Source: CAYUMU01 sp964445985 (GTDB lineage Bacteria > Planctomycetota > Planctomycetia > Pirellulales > S012-138). From it: a DNA stretch of 22,059 bases. Positions within the stretch are counted from its first letter, which is position 1. The number at the start of each line of letters is the position of its first letter. Below are positions 7,642-15,298 of the stretch, one piece after another. Both the position numbers and the translations under genes were made by a program. A model generated the notes under the pieces. That model did no database searches, was not told where the DNA came from, and worked only from the letters and a program-made list of their open reading frames with translations. The stretch spans positions 1 through 22,059 of the forward strand of contig CAYUMU010000102.1 of assembly GCA_964445985.1 (NCBI GenBank), given 5' to 3'.

Positions 7642-9540
7642 CTACATGATGATCGGCGACCGCTTGCCCGCCGCTTCCTCCAGAAACTGCTGCATGCGGT
7701 GCACCAGCGATTGCGGCTCGGGGAAAATGCCGTCCAGAATTTGGGCGTTGTCGAACAACTGCGCCGCGCACTCCTTGATAAACCCGGCGTGGTCGGGATT
7801 GCCGCTTAGCTTATTCAACTGACGAATCAGGCTGGCCTGAGGGTTTACTTCCAGCACCCGCTTGCTGAGCTGAAAATCCTTGTCGTGCATCTTCATCAGC
7901 TTTTGCATCTGCGTGCTCATGCCCGCCTCGGCGTTGACCAAACACACGGGGCTATCGGTCAGCCGCTTGCTCTCGCGAACCTCGGCCACGCGATCCCCCA
8001 GGGCCTCGCGGAACAGTTCCAATACCCGCGACATGCCCTGCGACTCGCCCGGCGTGGTCTCCTGCGGCTGCTCGGCGCCGGCACCTTCTTCGCCCTCGGG
8101 CAGCGACACATTGGCCGCATCGATCGAAACCAGGTCTTTGCCATCGAACTGGTGCAGGTTGGCCATCACGAACTCATCGACTGGGTCGGTGAGAAACAGT
8201 ACCTCCACGTCGCGGCGGCGGAAGATCTCCAGGTTGGGGTTGTTGGCGATCGTTTCCACGTCGGGGCCGCCCAGATAGTAAATCTGCGTTTGCTTCTCCC
8301 CCATCCGGCTCACGTAATCGCCCAGCGAGGCCAGCTGGCCGCGTTCCACGCGGTTCGACGAGAACCGCAGCAGCTTGGCCAGCTTCTCGCGATTTTGGAA
8401 ATCGCTGGCCGCCCCTTCCTTGATCATCGGTGAGAACTGCTCGTAGAACCTGGCAAAGGTCTCCGGCTCGTTGTCCGCCATCCGCTGCAGGTGGTTGATC
8501 AGTTGCCCCACCAGCGACGAGCGAATCTTGCGAAACACGCTGTTGTCTTGCAGCGTTTCCCGCGACACGTTCAGCGGCAAGTCTTCCGAATCGACTAGGC
8601 CCACCAAAAACCGGAAGTACTCCGGCAGCAAGTCGCGGCAGTCGCTCTGCACCAGAATCCGCTTGGCGCACAGGTTCAACCCGTGCTCCATCCGGCCAAA
8701 GCCCAGCCGTTCCACGTTGCTCGGAGGGCAGTACAGCAAGGCGTGAAACTGAATGGGGCTATCGATCGAAACATGCAAATGCCACAGCGGCTTTTCCGTG
8801 GTGTGGTGCGACACGTGCTGATAGAACCGCAGGTAATCCTCGTCGCTCAGCCGGCTCGGCGACTCCACCCAGATCGCCTTCTGGTCATTGAGCACCTTGT
8901 CGCCGAGCTTGATCGGGTACTGCACAAAGCTGGAGTACCGGCCCACGATCGACTCCAGCCGGTAGCTTTCCAGAAACTCGGCCGAGTCTGCCTTCAGGTT
9001 GAGCACGATCCGCGTGCCGCGCGGCAGCTCGCCGGCGGGCGAAATGCTAAACGTGCCGGTCCCTTCCGACTCCCACTCCCAGCCGGTTTCTTCCAGGTAG
9101 CCGCGGGTGCGCACCTGCACGGTTTCGGCCAGCATGAACGCCGAATAAAAGCCCACGCCAAACTGGCCAATCAGCGACACATCCCCCTTCTTGCTCCCTT
9201 CGCTCGCCAGCTTTTGCAGAAACTCCAGCGAACCGCTATGGGCAATCGTGCCCAGGTTGGCCACCAGCTCATCGCGGGTCATGCCAATCCCGTTATCGCA
9301 AATCCGCAGTTGGTTCTGCTCTTTGTCGATTTCCAACCGAATGGCCAGCGGCTGGTCGTCGCGGTATTGCTCATTCACCAGCGAGACGTGCCGCATCTTG
9401 TCCAAGGCGTCGGAAGCATTCGAGATCAGCTCGCGCAGCGCAATCTCGCGGCTCTGATAGAGCGAGTGCGAAAGCAGGTGCAGCAACTGCTTGATTTCTG
9501 CCTGAAACGAAAACTCGGTTCGCTCGGTTTCGGTGGTCAT
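7642..9540 (-). CDS. htpG: Molecular chaperone HtpG (bacterial Hsp90)
   Basis: This is an ATP-dependent homodimeric cytosolic chaperone of 632 residues, the usual family length. The N-terminal GHKL ATPase shows ELISNASDALDKMR, DNGIGM, IGQFGVGFYSAFM and GTRIVLNLK. The middle domain has LNVSRETLQ and the FGRMEHGLNLCAKRILV region. The C-terminal dimerisation domain contains SPVCLVNAEAGMSTQMQKLM. AGGAG lies 10 bases ahead of the ATG at 9540. It appears to be a single-gene unit, and no CIRCE-type heat-shock operator was recognised upstream. A loop rich in Glu, Gly and Pro (about 488-507) is longer than I would expect. Confidence 0.97.
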   Translation of the reverse strand: MTTETERTEFSFQAEIKQLLHLLSHSLYQSREIALRELISNASDALDKMRHVSLVNEQYRDDQPLAIRLEIDKEQNQLRICDNGIGMTRDELVANLGTIAHSGSLEFLQKLASEGSKKGDVSLIGQFGVGFYSAFMLAETVQVRTRGYLEETGWEWESEGTGTFSISPAGELPRGTRIVLNLKADSAEFLESYRLESIVGRYSSFVQYPIKLGDKVLNDQKAIWVESPSRLSDEDYLRFYQHVSHHTTEKPLWHLHVSIDSPIQFHALLYCPPSNVERLGFGRMEHGLNLCAKRILVQSDCRDLLPEYFRFLVGLVDSEDLPLNVSRETLQDNSVFRKIRSSLVGQLINHLQRMADNEPETFARFYEQFSPMIKEGAASDFQNREKLAKLLRFSSNRVERGQLASLGDYVSRMGEKQTQIYYLGGPDVETIANNPNLEIFRRRDVEVLFLTDPVDEFVMANLHQFDGKDLVSIDAANVSLPEGEEGAGAEQPQETTPGESQGMSRVLELFREALGDRVAEVRESKRLTDSPVCLVNAEAGMSTQMQKLMKMHDKDFQLSKRVLEVNPQASLIRQLNKLSGNPDHAGFIKECAAQLFDNAQILDGIFPEPQSLVHRMQQFLEEAAGKRSPIIM

Positions 9541-9676
9541 GCTTGACTGATCTCCTGTTCAATGGCGGTTGGCCCGCTGGCCCCGCTGGGGTGAACGCAA
9601 GGCCGCGGCCGGCCGCTCGTCATCAGAAACGTAGTTTTCCTCTAGCCTACCGGGTTCACGCCCGGAGAAAAGATGC

Positions 9677-9691
9677 CCCCAACAATTGGGG
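9677..9691. repeat. Small hairpin in the space beside htpG
   Basis: CCCCAA at 9677-9682 pairs with TTGGGG at 9686-9691 around a 3-base loop. It lies in the 468-base space between htpG and the next gene, close to the group II intron remnant. It might be part of the htpG leader or of the same mobile remnant. Confidence 0.45.
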
Positions 9692-9738
9692 CGTCATGCC
9701 GTGAATGAAGAAGCGATTGACGGCACGGCGGAGCCTTC

Positions 9739-9826
9739 GATAGGGGTAGGGAAGCCCGCTTGGTTTCGGGCTCCCCTCCCTCCAAACCGTACGGGCGGTT
9801 TTCCCGCAAACGGTCGAATGAGCCCA
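9739..9826 (-). mobile_element. Degraded 3' end of a group II intron (domains V-VI)
   Basis: Read on the minus strand, 9815-9784 gives GACCGTTTGCGGGAAAACCG and then CCCGTACGGTTT. This folds like a group II domain V: a lower CCGT/ACGG stem, an internal bulge, and an upper GCGG/CCGC stem capped by a GAAA-type loop. It is followed by GGAGGGAGG and a second hairpin, GGGAGCCCG...CGGGCTTCCC, then TACCCCTATC, as in domain VI and the intron 3' end. The catalytic AGC triad that should open domain V is not intact. No reverse transcriptase frame lies upstream, so only a fragment remains. Confidence 0.55.
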
Positions 9827-9964
9827 CGCGGCAATCGCCGGTGGCTCTCCGGTCGGGGTAGCCGCGAACGGCACTGTCACCGGGGTGTCGTCCTTGCGTT
9901 TTCTTGGTTTTGCGAAAAGCTCCTCACCACGCAGATGGTCACGCTAGCTCATACGCTCATTTTT

Positions 9965-9981
9965 CTTTCGCGGAGCGAAAG
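9965..9981. repeat. CTTTCGCGGAGCGAAAG palindrome, single copy
   Basis: This is identical to the 17-mer at 6358-6374 and is followed by a similar GACGAC. It lies 28 bases beyond the stop of the unknown gene at 10009-10470, so it could act as that gene's 3' hairpin. Confidence 0.75.
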
Positions 9982-10008
9982 ACGACTTGGTTGGCGGCCC
10001 CCACGCTT

Positions 10009-10470
10009 TCACGGCTCTTCCTTGGGCGGCTCGTCTTTGAGTTCCGTCACGCACACCCGGCAGGAGCCGAGCGGTTCGTTGTGCCACATCAGTTCCAAGG
10101 CAAAGGCGCCGGCGTGTTGGGTGGGGAGCCGCGGCAGGGCCAGCACCACCTCGGCGGTGGCCAGCGGGTCTTGGCAGCCCACGGTGATTTCCACCTGGAA
10201 CAGGGCCTCGTCGGTCGTCAGGTCCACGTAACGCAGCAAGAACGGCTGCTGGCCATGCACATCGGTCAGGCTCAGGTAGCAGAACGGCGAACCGGCCGCG
10301 TACCCGCCCGGCGAAGGGGGCAACTGCATGTCGCTGCCCGGCGCCGGCGGCTTGAACTGCTTGAACCACAGTTGGTGGAACACGCCCGCGACGATCTTTT
10401 TGCCGGTCGCCTGATCGGTGTAAACGTGATCGGCCAACAGCAATGCCTGCAAGACCGGTTTGATCGCCAT
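10009..10470 (-). CDS. Conserved-looking protein of unknown function
   Basis: This 153-residue soluble protein begins MAIKPVLQALLLADHVYTDQ, then ATGKKIVAGVFHQLWF. That pattern of a short hydrophobic strand, an Asp-x-x-x-x-Asp turn and a KKIVAGVF strand recalls small proteins of a DUF6941-like type, though I am not certain of the family. The middle and C-terminal parts are beta-rich (CYLSLTDVHGQQPFLLRYVDL, ALFQVEITVG, AFALELMWHNEPLGSCRV). The tail is Asp/Glu/Pro-rich. No signal peptide or catalytic motif is visible. The ATG at 10470 is preferred because homologous-looking text starts there and GAGAT precedes it; a GTG at 10515 would extend it by 15 residues. Confidence 0.7.
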   Translation of the reverse strand: MAIKPVLQALLLADHVYTDQATGKKIVAGVFHQLWFKQFKPPAPGSDMQLPPSPGGYAAGSPFCYLSLTDVHGQQPFLLRYVDLTTDEALFQVEITVGCQDPLATAEVVLALPRLPTQHAGAFALELMWHNEPLGSCRVCVTELKDEPPKEEP

Positions 10471-10663
10471 GCGCGAGATCTCAAAGTTAGAAGGGTGAAC
10501 AGCGCTGAACTTCACCCATCACTTTGGCCGCCGCGGAGGTCGCTGTCTAGCCAGCCATAACCAACAACGGCTCAATGCTCACATTCCGTTCGCTCGACCG
10601 CAGACTATAATTGGGAGCGGATCAATTCCTCTCTCGAAACCTGTCCCGCGGATCAAATCAGCC

Positions 10664-11080
10664 ATGTCCTTTTCAGCAACCGCGGCGGAAGTCATCGGCC
10701 TGGCGACCAGAATTCGCGACTACTGGGAAACCGAACTGCCCAAGCGGCATGCCGGCAAATCCGTCATTCCCCTCAGCGAAATCACCAGCCCTTCGCCGCC
10801 CGAAACCGCCCAGTTGCGCGAGCTGTTGAGCAACCTGCCGACGGACGACGTATATAAATTGCTGCTGATGATGTACCTGGGCTCGGGCCAGGTCGACGTG
10901 AACAACCTGGAGTTCCATTATCACGAGCTCAAGCGGCAATTCCAAAAGCCCGAGTGGGCGATCTCGCAATTGGTCGGCAAGACCAAGCTGGCCGACTACC
11001 TGCTCGATGGTTTGCTGATGCTCAAAAAAGCCAAGGGCATTACCCCGGATGATTTTACGTTCGCTTCAGTGGAACAGTGA
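10664..11080 (+). CDS. DUF3775-like protein of unknown function
   Basis: This is a 138-residue helical, soluble protein. The central segment LRELLSNLPTDDVYKLLLMM followed by YLGSGQVDV is the feature that suggests DUF3775, a family with no known activity. The N-terminal helix (VIGLATRIRDYWETELPKRH) and the C-terminal helices (ISQLVGKTKLADYLLDGLLM) look well formed. There is no strong ribosome site directly before the ATG (ATCAAATCAGCC precedes it). It is divergent from the unknown protein gene on its left and converges on the AT-rich pair to its right with only 18 bases between stops. Confidence 0.7.
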   Translation: MSFSATAAEVIGLATRIRDYWETELPKRHAGKSVIPLSEITSPSPPETAQLRELLSNLPTDDVYKLLLMMYLGSGQVDVNNLEFHYHELKRQFQKPEWAISQLVGKTKLADYLLDGLLMLKKAKGITPDDFTFASVEQ

Positions 11081-11098
11081 GGCTTCCACACGGAGAAA

Positions 11099-11354
11099 TC
11101 ACAAGAACTCGCCGCGTACCTCTAGGACAACCAATTGGTCCGTTTTTTCCTGGTCGGTCTGGAAGAAGACGGTTATGCAACCGGAAGTGCCTGTTAGGGT
11201 TGCCTCAAGCCAAACACGTTCTTCTCCCGCCTGTCTCGCCTCAATAATCTTGCCATCAAGTGAGGCGATCAGTCCAAATTCATCTGGGGGGGGAAAGATT
11301 AAATCCCCGAATCTGATTCTGAATAGGTTCCGGCCATATGACTGTAAAGGTCAT
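11099..11354 (-). pseudogene. Small gene interrupted by a frameshift in a run of eight G/C
   Basis: An open frame on the minus strand encodes PDEFGLIASLDGKIIEARQA, then GEERVWLEATLTGTSGCITV, then FFQTDQEKTDQLVVLEVRG and a stop at 11099-11101. It has no ATG, GTG or TTG start until near its end. The eight C bases (G8 at 11286-11293 on the plus strand) separate it from a second phase beginning at ATG 11354 (MTFTVIWPEPIQNQIRGFN). Removing one base from the run joins the two into a protein of 84 residues. The product is beta-rich and unrecognised. The gene overlaps the end of the upstream gene by 56 bases. It could be a real mutation, phase variation or a sequencing error. Confidence 0.55.
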
Positions 11355-11622
11355 CCAAGTACTCCCGAGACGTCTTGAATCGACCTTGTTTATACGCGCG
11401 ACGAGAAAGCTCCGCAATGCGGGGATCTGGACCTTGGTCTTGGTTCCGATCAAGTTCAGAAAATACTTTAGAGATGCATCGACTAATCAACTCCAAAGTC
11501 AAATGATCTTCGTCCTCGAGTTGCTGTTTAATGCAGATCTCAAGCTTGGCGCGAAACGCCGGTTCAAACCGACGCAGTATCCGCCGAGCTGCAGCAGGAA
11601 GTTCGTTAGTAGTAGTCTGCAT
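11299..11622 (-). CDS. Small helical protein of unknown function
   Basis: The protein has 107 residues, starting MQTTTNELPAAARRILRRFE at the ATG 11622, which is preceded by AGAGG. Most of it is predicted to be helical and charged (AFRAKLEICIKQQLEDEDHL, ISKVFSELDRNQDQ, IAELSRRAYKQGRF, REYLDDLYSHMAG). There is no signal peptide, no membrane segment and no known motif. Base composition around it is clearly AT-richer than the flanking genes, which suggests acquisition from elsewhere. With the interrupted gene immediately downstream and overlapping it, it could be half of a two-gene cassette, conceivably of toxin-antitoxin type. That is only an inference from size and overlap. Confidence 0.5.
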   Translation of the reverse strand: MQTTTNELPAAARRILRRFEPAFRAKLEICIKQQLEDEDHLTLELISRCISKVFSELDRNQDQGPDPRIAELSRRAYKQGRFKTSREYLDDLYSHMAGTYSESDSGI

Positions 11623-11953
11623 CGTACGACCTCTAGTTTGTCCAAGACAAAACTGCTTGGTGCAATAATTTACCACTTGTATCTTGACGCGTAATCAGGG
11701 TCAAGATGTTCGCTTTTTTCCTCTAAAACCAGTTGCAATTATCGATCGCAAATCGAACAAATCTCGATCGGAATCGGTCAATTACCACAACTGCTTGATC
11801 TACAATGACTTGGGAATCGCCCGGAGGTGTGGCGGAAGGGCATGGATTGCTTTACTAGTGTATACTTGAGACGCGGATTTGACCACACACCTGCTTGAGG
11901 GGGGTTCCTTTTGCACCGGTTGCCGGGTTTCGACGGTTTCACCTGCTCTCGTG
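11623..11953. other. AT-rich intergenic stretch
   Basis: This 331-base space lies between the AT-rich gene pair and the end of hldE. It contains the near-direct repeats ATCGATCGCAAATCG and TCTCGATCGGAATCGG. Around 11823-11892 it has an imperfect inverted repeat, AGGTGTGG with CCACACACCT. No protein gene or complete RNA gene was recognised. Confidence 0.45.
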
Positions 11954-13444
11954 TTACGCCGCCACCGACCGCAAAATGGCCGTGGTCGATACGCCTTCCA
12001 CCACGCCGGTCAAATACAGCCGGCCGCCGTAGCTTTCCACGAACTGCTTGCCGGGGATTTCTTCGGGGCGGTCGCTGTAGTCGCCCCCTTTCACCAGCAC
12101 GTCGGGCCGCAGGGCTTCGATCAGCCGCATGGGCGTGGGCTCGTCGAAAATCAGCACGTGGTCCACATGCGTCAGGGCCGAAAGCACCGCGGCCCGCTCG
12201 GCCTGGTTGCGAACCGGGCGCGTGGGGCCTTTGAGCTGGCGCACGCTGTTGTCGCTGTTGAGGCCCAAAAAGAGCACGTCGCCCTGCGTGGCCGCTTCTT
12301 CCAAGTAGGTAACGTGGCCAATGTGCAGCAGGTCGAAACAGCCGTTGGTGAACACAATCTTCTTGCCCTGCGCGCGAATCGCGTCGGCAATGCCCCGGGC
12401 TTCTTCCAGCGTAAGCAACTTGGCTGCCCCGCCTTCGCGACCCGAGCGGAGAATATCCACGCGAATTTGCTCGCGGCTGATCGGCACCACGCCCATTTGT
12501 TCCACTTCCAAACCGCCAGCCACGTTGGCCAGCCGCAGCGCGTCTGCGGGCGAAACCCCGCCCGCCAGGGCAATGCCAATCGCGGCCAGCACCATGTCGC
12601 CAGCGCCGGTGATGTCGTACACGCTCCGCGCGCGGGTGGGGTAGTGCTCGGCCTCGCCGGCGGCGTTCACCAGCACCATGCCGTCGGCGTCGAGCGTCAC
12701 CACGGCGTAATCCAACTGATAACGCTGGCACAACACCTGGCCGGCTCGCATGGCATCTTGCGGCGTGGCGATCTTCACGCCCGAGGCCAGCTCGGCCTCC
12801 AACCGGTTGGGCGTCATGGTGGTAGCACCCGTGTACCGGGAATAATCGCCGCCGCGGATGGGATCGACCACCACGGGAATGCCGTGCCGCCGCGCCAGCG
12901 GAATCAAGGCTTGCAACAGCGTGGGCGTGCACACCCCTTTGTCGTAGTCCGAAATGAGCACAATCTCGAACTCGTGCATTCGCTCGCTGAGTTGCTCGAG
13001 CAGTTGCGTTTCGAGCTCGGCGTTCATGGCGTCGCGGGTTTCGTGATCGACGCGCAAAATTTGATGCGCGTGCCGGCCGGCCGCGCGGCCGATGAATCGC
13101 TCTTTGACGGTCGTCGGCCGGGTGTGGTCGCGAAACACGGGGGCCGTATCCACGGCGGCGTCGACAAGCAAGTGACGCACGGCGGCGCCGTCGGCATCGG
13201 AGCCCACCAGGCCAGCCACGGTTACCTCGGCTTCCAAGCCGCGCAACATTTGGCACACGTTGGCCGCGCCGCCCAGCCGGGCTTCGCGCTTGTCTGCCCT
13301 CAGCAAGATCACCGGCGCCTCTTGGCTCACGCGTTCGGCATTGCCCCAGGTATAGCGATCGAGAATCAAATCGCCCACCACCAGCACGCGCGGATGGGGA
13401 AGCTGGTCGAGTACCGTGAGCAAGTTATTGGGGCGGCCATGCAT
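11954..13444 (-). CDS. hldE: Bifunctional heptose-7-phosphate kinase / heptose-1-phosphate adenylyltransferase
   Basis: This enzyme makes ADP-glycero-manno-heptose for outer-membrane lipopolysaccharide core in the cytosol. The protein has 496 residues. Residues 1 to about 335 form a PfkB/ribokinase-type kinase with VVGDLILDRYTWGNAERVSQ, GGAANV and the anion-hole motif DITGAGD (277-283, catalytic Asp283). Residues from about 355 form a nucleotidyltransferase with FTNGCFDLLHIGH (365-377) and a final KGGDY and VEGVSTT. Both domains look complete, so both steps should be present. The ATG at 13444 has AAGGAA eight bases upstream; the longer frame to 13627 lacks such a site and runs into repeat DNA. 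The presence of hldE supports an LPS-bearing outer membrane, as reported for planctomycetes. Confidence 0.93.
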   Translation of the reverse strand: MHGRPNNLLTVLDQLPHPRVLVVGDLILDRYTWGNAERVSQEAPVILLRADKREARLGGAANVCQMLRGLEAEVTVAGLVGSDADGAAVRHLLVDAAVDTAPVFRDHTRPTTVKERFIGRAAGRHAHQILRVDHETRDAMNAELETQLLEQLSERMHEFEIVLISDYDKGVCTPTLLQALIPLARRHGIPVVVDPIRGGDYSRYTGATTMTPNRLEAELASGVKIATPQDAMRAGQVLCQRYQLDYAVVTLDADGMVLVNAAGEAEHYPTRARSVYDITGAGDMVLAAIGIALAGGVSPADALRLANVAGGLEVEQMGVVPISREQIRVDILRSGREGGAAKLLTLEEARGIADAIRAQGKKIVFTNGCFDLLHIGHVTYLEEAATQGDVLFLGLNSDNSVRQLKGPTRPVRNQAERAAVLSALTHVDHVLIFDEPTPMRLIEALRPDVLVKGGDYSDRPEEIPGKQFVESYGGRLYLTGVVEGVSTTAILRSVAA

Positions 13445-13554
13445 GGCAGGTTCCTTCCATGAAACCGGCATTGAGCGAGAATAACATCCATGTTGGGCAG
13501 ACGTTATACGACGGGGCTCAAAACCGGACAAGGTGAAGTGGAGGAGGAGGGATT

Positions 13555-13770
13555 GGGGATTGGGGGGGTGGCTGGGGTCAAGTTGTGGCCCAGTAAGCTT
13601 GCTATTGAACGTAATCTTTGCCCACAACTTGCCCCCAGATGAATCTGGCCAAACCGATTGGAAGCACGGCGCCGGCTCAAAGTCACTGGGGGCAGGCTGT
13701 CATTTATCCTGCCGTGCAAATCATTGCGAATGGCTGACAGCCTGACCCCAGCCACCAATCCCTAGTCCCC
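13555..13770. repeat. Nested inverted repeat (REP/MITE-like) between hldE and the protease gene
   Basis: An outer arm at 13555-13580 (GGGGATTGGGG...TGGCTGGGGTCA) is mirrored at 13743-13770 (TGACCCCAGCCACCAATCCC...CCCC). Inside, GGGGGCAGGCTGTCA at 13688-13702 mirrors TGACAGCCTGACCCC at 13735-13749 with one mismatch. The 216-bp unit fills most of the 339-base gap between the two genes and contains no convincing gene. It has the shape of a small non-autonomous element or a repetitive extragenic palindrome pair. Confidence 0.65.
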
Positions 13771-13783
13771 AGCCCCGCCGCCA

Positions 13784-15205
13784 CTACTTCTTGCGCCAAA
13801 ACGCCGCTGCCAGCGCTAGCAAGCCAGCGGGAATGCCCAAGGCTTGCAGGTACGCGAACAGGCTGGCCGTCAGCGGCGATTCGCCTTGGCTGTGCGCTTC
13901 CTTGGCCGCTAGCACCGAGGCGATCAGCCGTTCCACGCGGTCGTCGCCCAGCTTGTCGCCCGCCGCGTCGCGGGCCGTCGCCAGGCCGGCTTCCTTAAGA
14001 ATGTCGGCCAGGCTCGCGTTCGGCTGGCTTTGCGAAGCTTCCGCAATCCGCTGGAACGCCTGATCGATCAGCTTCCGCAGTCCGCTGGCTTCGCCCTTGA
14101 TTTCGGCGGCCGCCGTTTGGGCGGCGGCGGCGTCGGTCTTGGCCGAGTTGATCTCGGCCCTGGCGGCAGCCAGCTGCGAGCGCACATCGTCGAGCAGGCG
14201 CTGGGCCGTGGCGTTGTCTCCCTGCTCGATGCTCCGAATCAGCGAATCGCGCTGGCGTTCCATCTCGGCCAACCGCGTTTGCAACTGCTGCTGGCTGCCG
14301 CGCAGTTCTTCCAGCAAGCGCTGCAGCTCGCTGGTGCTGGGCGTCAGGCAGAACGGCAGGCCGAGCTTCTCGGCAAACTTGCGAACCTCCAGCGTGCGGG
14401 CCCCCTGCGTGCGAATCAGCGGCCCGCCCGGCCCTCGGGCTGGTCCTCCCCACAAGATGGAAACCACGTCGCCCGCCGGCGAATAGATCGGCCCTCCGCT
14501 ATCGCCCGGAATGGAAAGCGGGCTCACGCCCAAATCGGCCTCGCGCAGCCGACCATGATCGAACAGGCCCAGCACGTTGCCGCTCCGCTCGCGATACCGG
14601 CCACCGCCGTAGCCGGCAACGACCACGTCTTCACCAGCCCCCGGTTCGCCATGCGCCAGCGGCGCCACGGCCGGCGTGAAATCGAGCTCCACCATAATGC
14701 CTGCCAGGTCGAGCTGCGCATCGTGCGTAAGCAACCGGCCCGGCACGCGGCGTCCTTGGCTGGGAAAGAACACCGACAAGGCGCCGGGATCTTCCACCAC
14801 ATGCCAGGCCGTCAGAATCACGGCCTGACGGTTTTCAAACCCAATCACCACGCCCGACCCGCCCGCGTTCCCCTTGGTGATTTGCACGGCCGGATCGAAG
14901 AACCTGGGAGATCGCTCGGTGGGCGCGGACTCGCGCGGCGGCGCGGCCGAAATGTCTGGCAGCGCCGGATCTGGGAAGGTGCGCGGCTGGCGGGGAACAG
15001 GGCACACGCCACCCGGACAAGGACCCGGCTGGCCGACGATCGCACCAGGTCGCCAGCCGCCGAGACCGAAACCGCCCGGGGCCAGGGCAGGCACCAGCGG
15101 CGCATCGTTCCAATCGGCCAGCGCTGTTGCGGGCGACACGCCCAACCAACCTAAGACCAGGACCGCCACCGAAATCAGCGCGCAACGGTAGTTTCTACAA
15201 GACAT
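13784..15205 (-). CDS. Exported trypsin-like serine protease with coiled coil and C-terminal membrane anchor
   Basis: This is a 473-residue extracytoplasmic protein. MSCRNYRCALISVAVLVLGW, ending SPATALA, is a signal peptide. A Pro/Gly-rich linker follows. The protease domain has His135 in TAWHVV, Asp166 in DLAGIMVE and Ser236 in IPGDSGGPI, a complete catalytic triad. Residues from about 305 to 395 form a long helical coiled coil (LEELRGSQQQLQTRLAEMER, then AAARAEINSAKTDAAAAQTA). The C terminus is a single hydrophobic helix (LGIPAGLLALAAAFW) ending RKK, which would anchor it in the membrane with a cytoplasmic tail. There is no PDZ domain, so it differs from DegP-type proteases. GGAG precedes the start. 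Its substrate is unknown; it has no visible operon partner. Confidence 0.88.
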   Translation of the reverse strand: MSCRNYRCALISVAVLVLGWLGVSPATALADWNDAPLVPALAPGGFGLGGWRPGAIVGQPGPCPGGVCPVPRQPRTFPDPALPDISAAPPRESAPTERSPRFFDPAVQITKGNAGGSGVVIGFENRQAVILTAWHVVEDPGALSVFFPSQGRRVPGRLLTHDAQLDLAGIMVELDFTPAVAPLAHGEPGAGEDVVVAGYGGGRYRERSGNVLGLFDHGRLREADLGVSPLSIPGDSGGPIYSPAGDVVSILWGGPARGPGGPLIRTQGARTLEVRKFAEKLGLPFCLTPSTSELQRLLEELRGSQQQLQTRLAEMERQRDSLIRSIEQGDNATAQRLLDDVRSQLAAARAEINSAKTDAAAAQTAAAEIKGEASGLRKLIDQAFQRIAEASQSQPNASLADILKEAGLATARDAAGDKLGDDRVERLIASVLAAKEAHSQGESPLTASLFAYLQALGIPAGLLALAAAFWRKK

Positions 15206-15274
15206 GACAATGGCTCCAAACTGTGAGAAATGAAAGGTGAGAAGTGAGAAAACAGGGAGGGTGCAGTGTCAGTT

Positions 15275-15298
15275 TTCATCCCGAAGGGATGTCAGGCG
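15275..15298. repeat. TTCATCCCGAAGGGATG dispersed repeat unit
   Basis: CATCCC and GGGATG form a 6-bp stem with a 3-base loop, followed by TCAGGCG. The same unit, with variations, begins the hairpin array at 18314. The stop codon of the hydrolase-like gene lies inside this copy. Confidence 0.75.

Noticed and set aside
9541..9676. A heat-shock CIRCE operator upstream of htpG
   Set aside because: No TTAGCACTC-N9-GAGTGCTAA pattern, or close variant, is present.
11299..11350. Programmed -1 frameshift joining the two AT-rich genes
   Set aside because: No X-XXY-YYZ slippery heptamer lies in the overlap in the right phase. A one-base change in the G8 run explains the reading frames better.
11823..11895. 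A tRNA-like start (GGAGGTGTGGCGGAAG) with a possible pairing CCACACACCT downstream
   Set aside because: The acceptor stem pairs only with a gap, no proper anticodon arm or T-loop (GTTCGAATC) was found, and there is no CCA-compatible end.
11879..13462. A 527-residue plus-strand frame opposite hldE
   Set aside because: The minus strand encodes both HldE domains with intact motifs and a good ribosome site. The plus-strand product is composition-driven.
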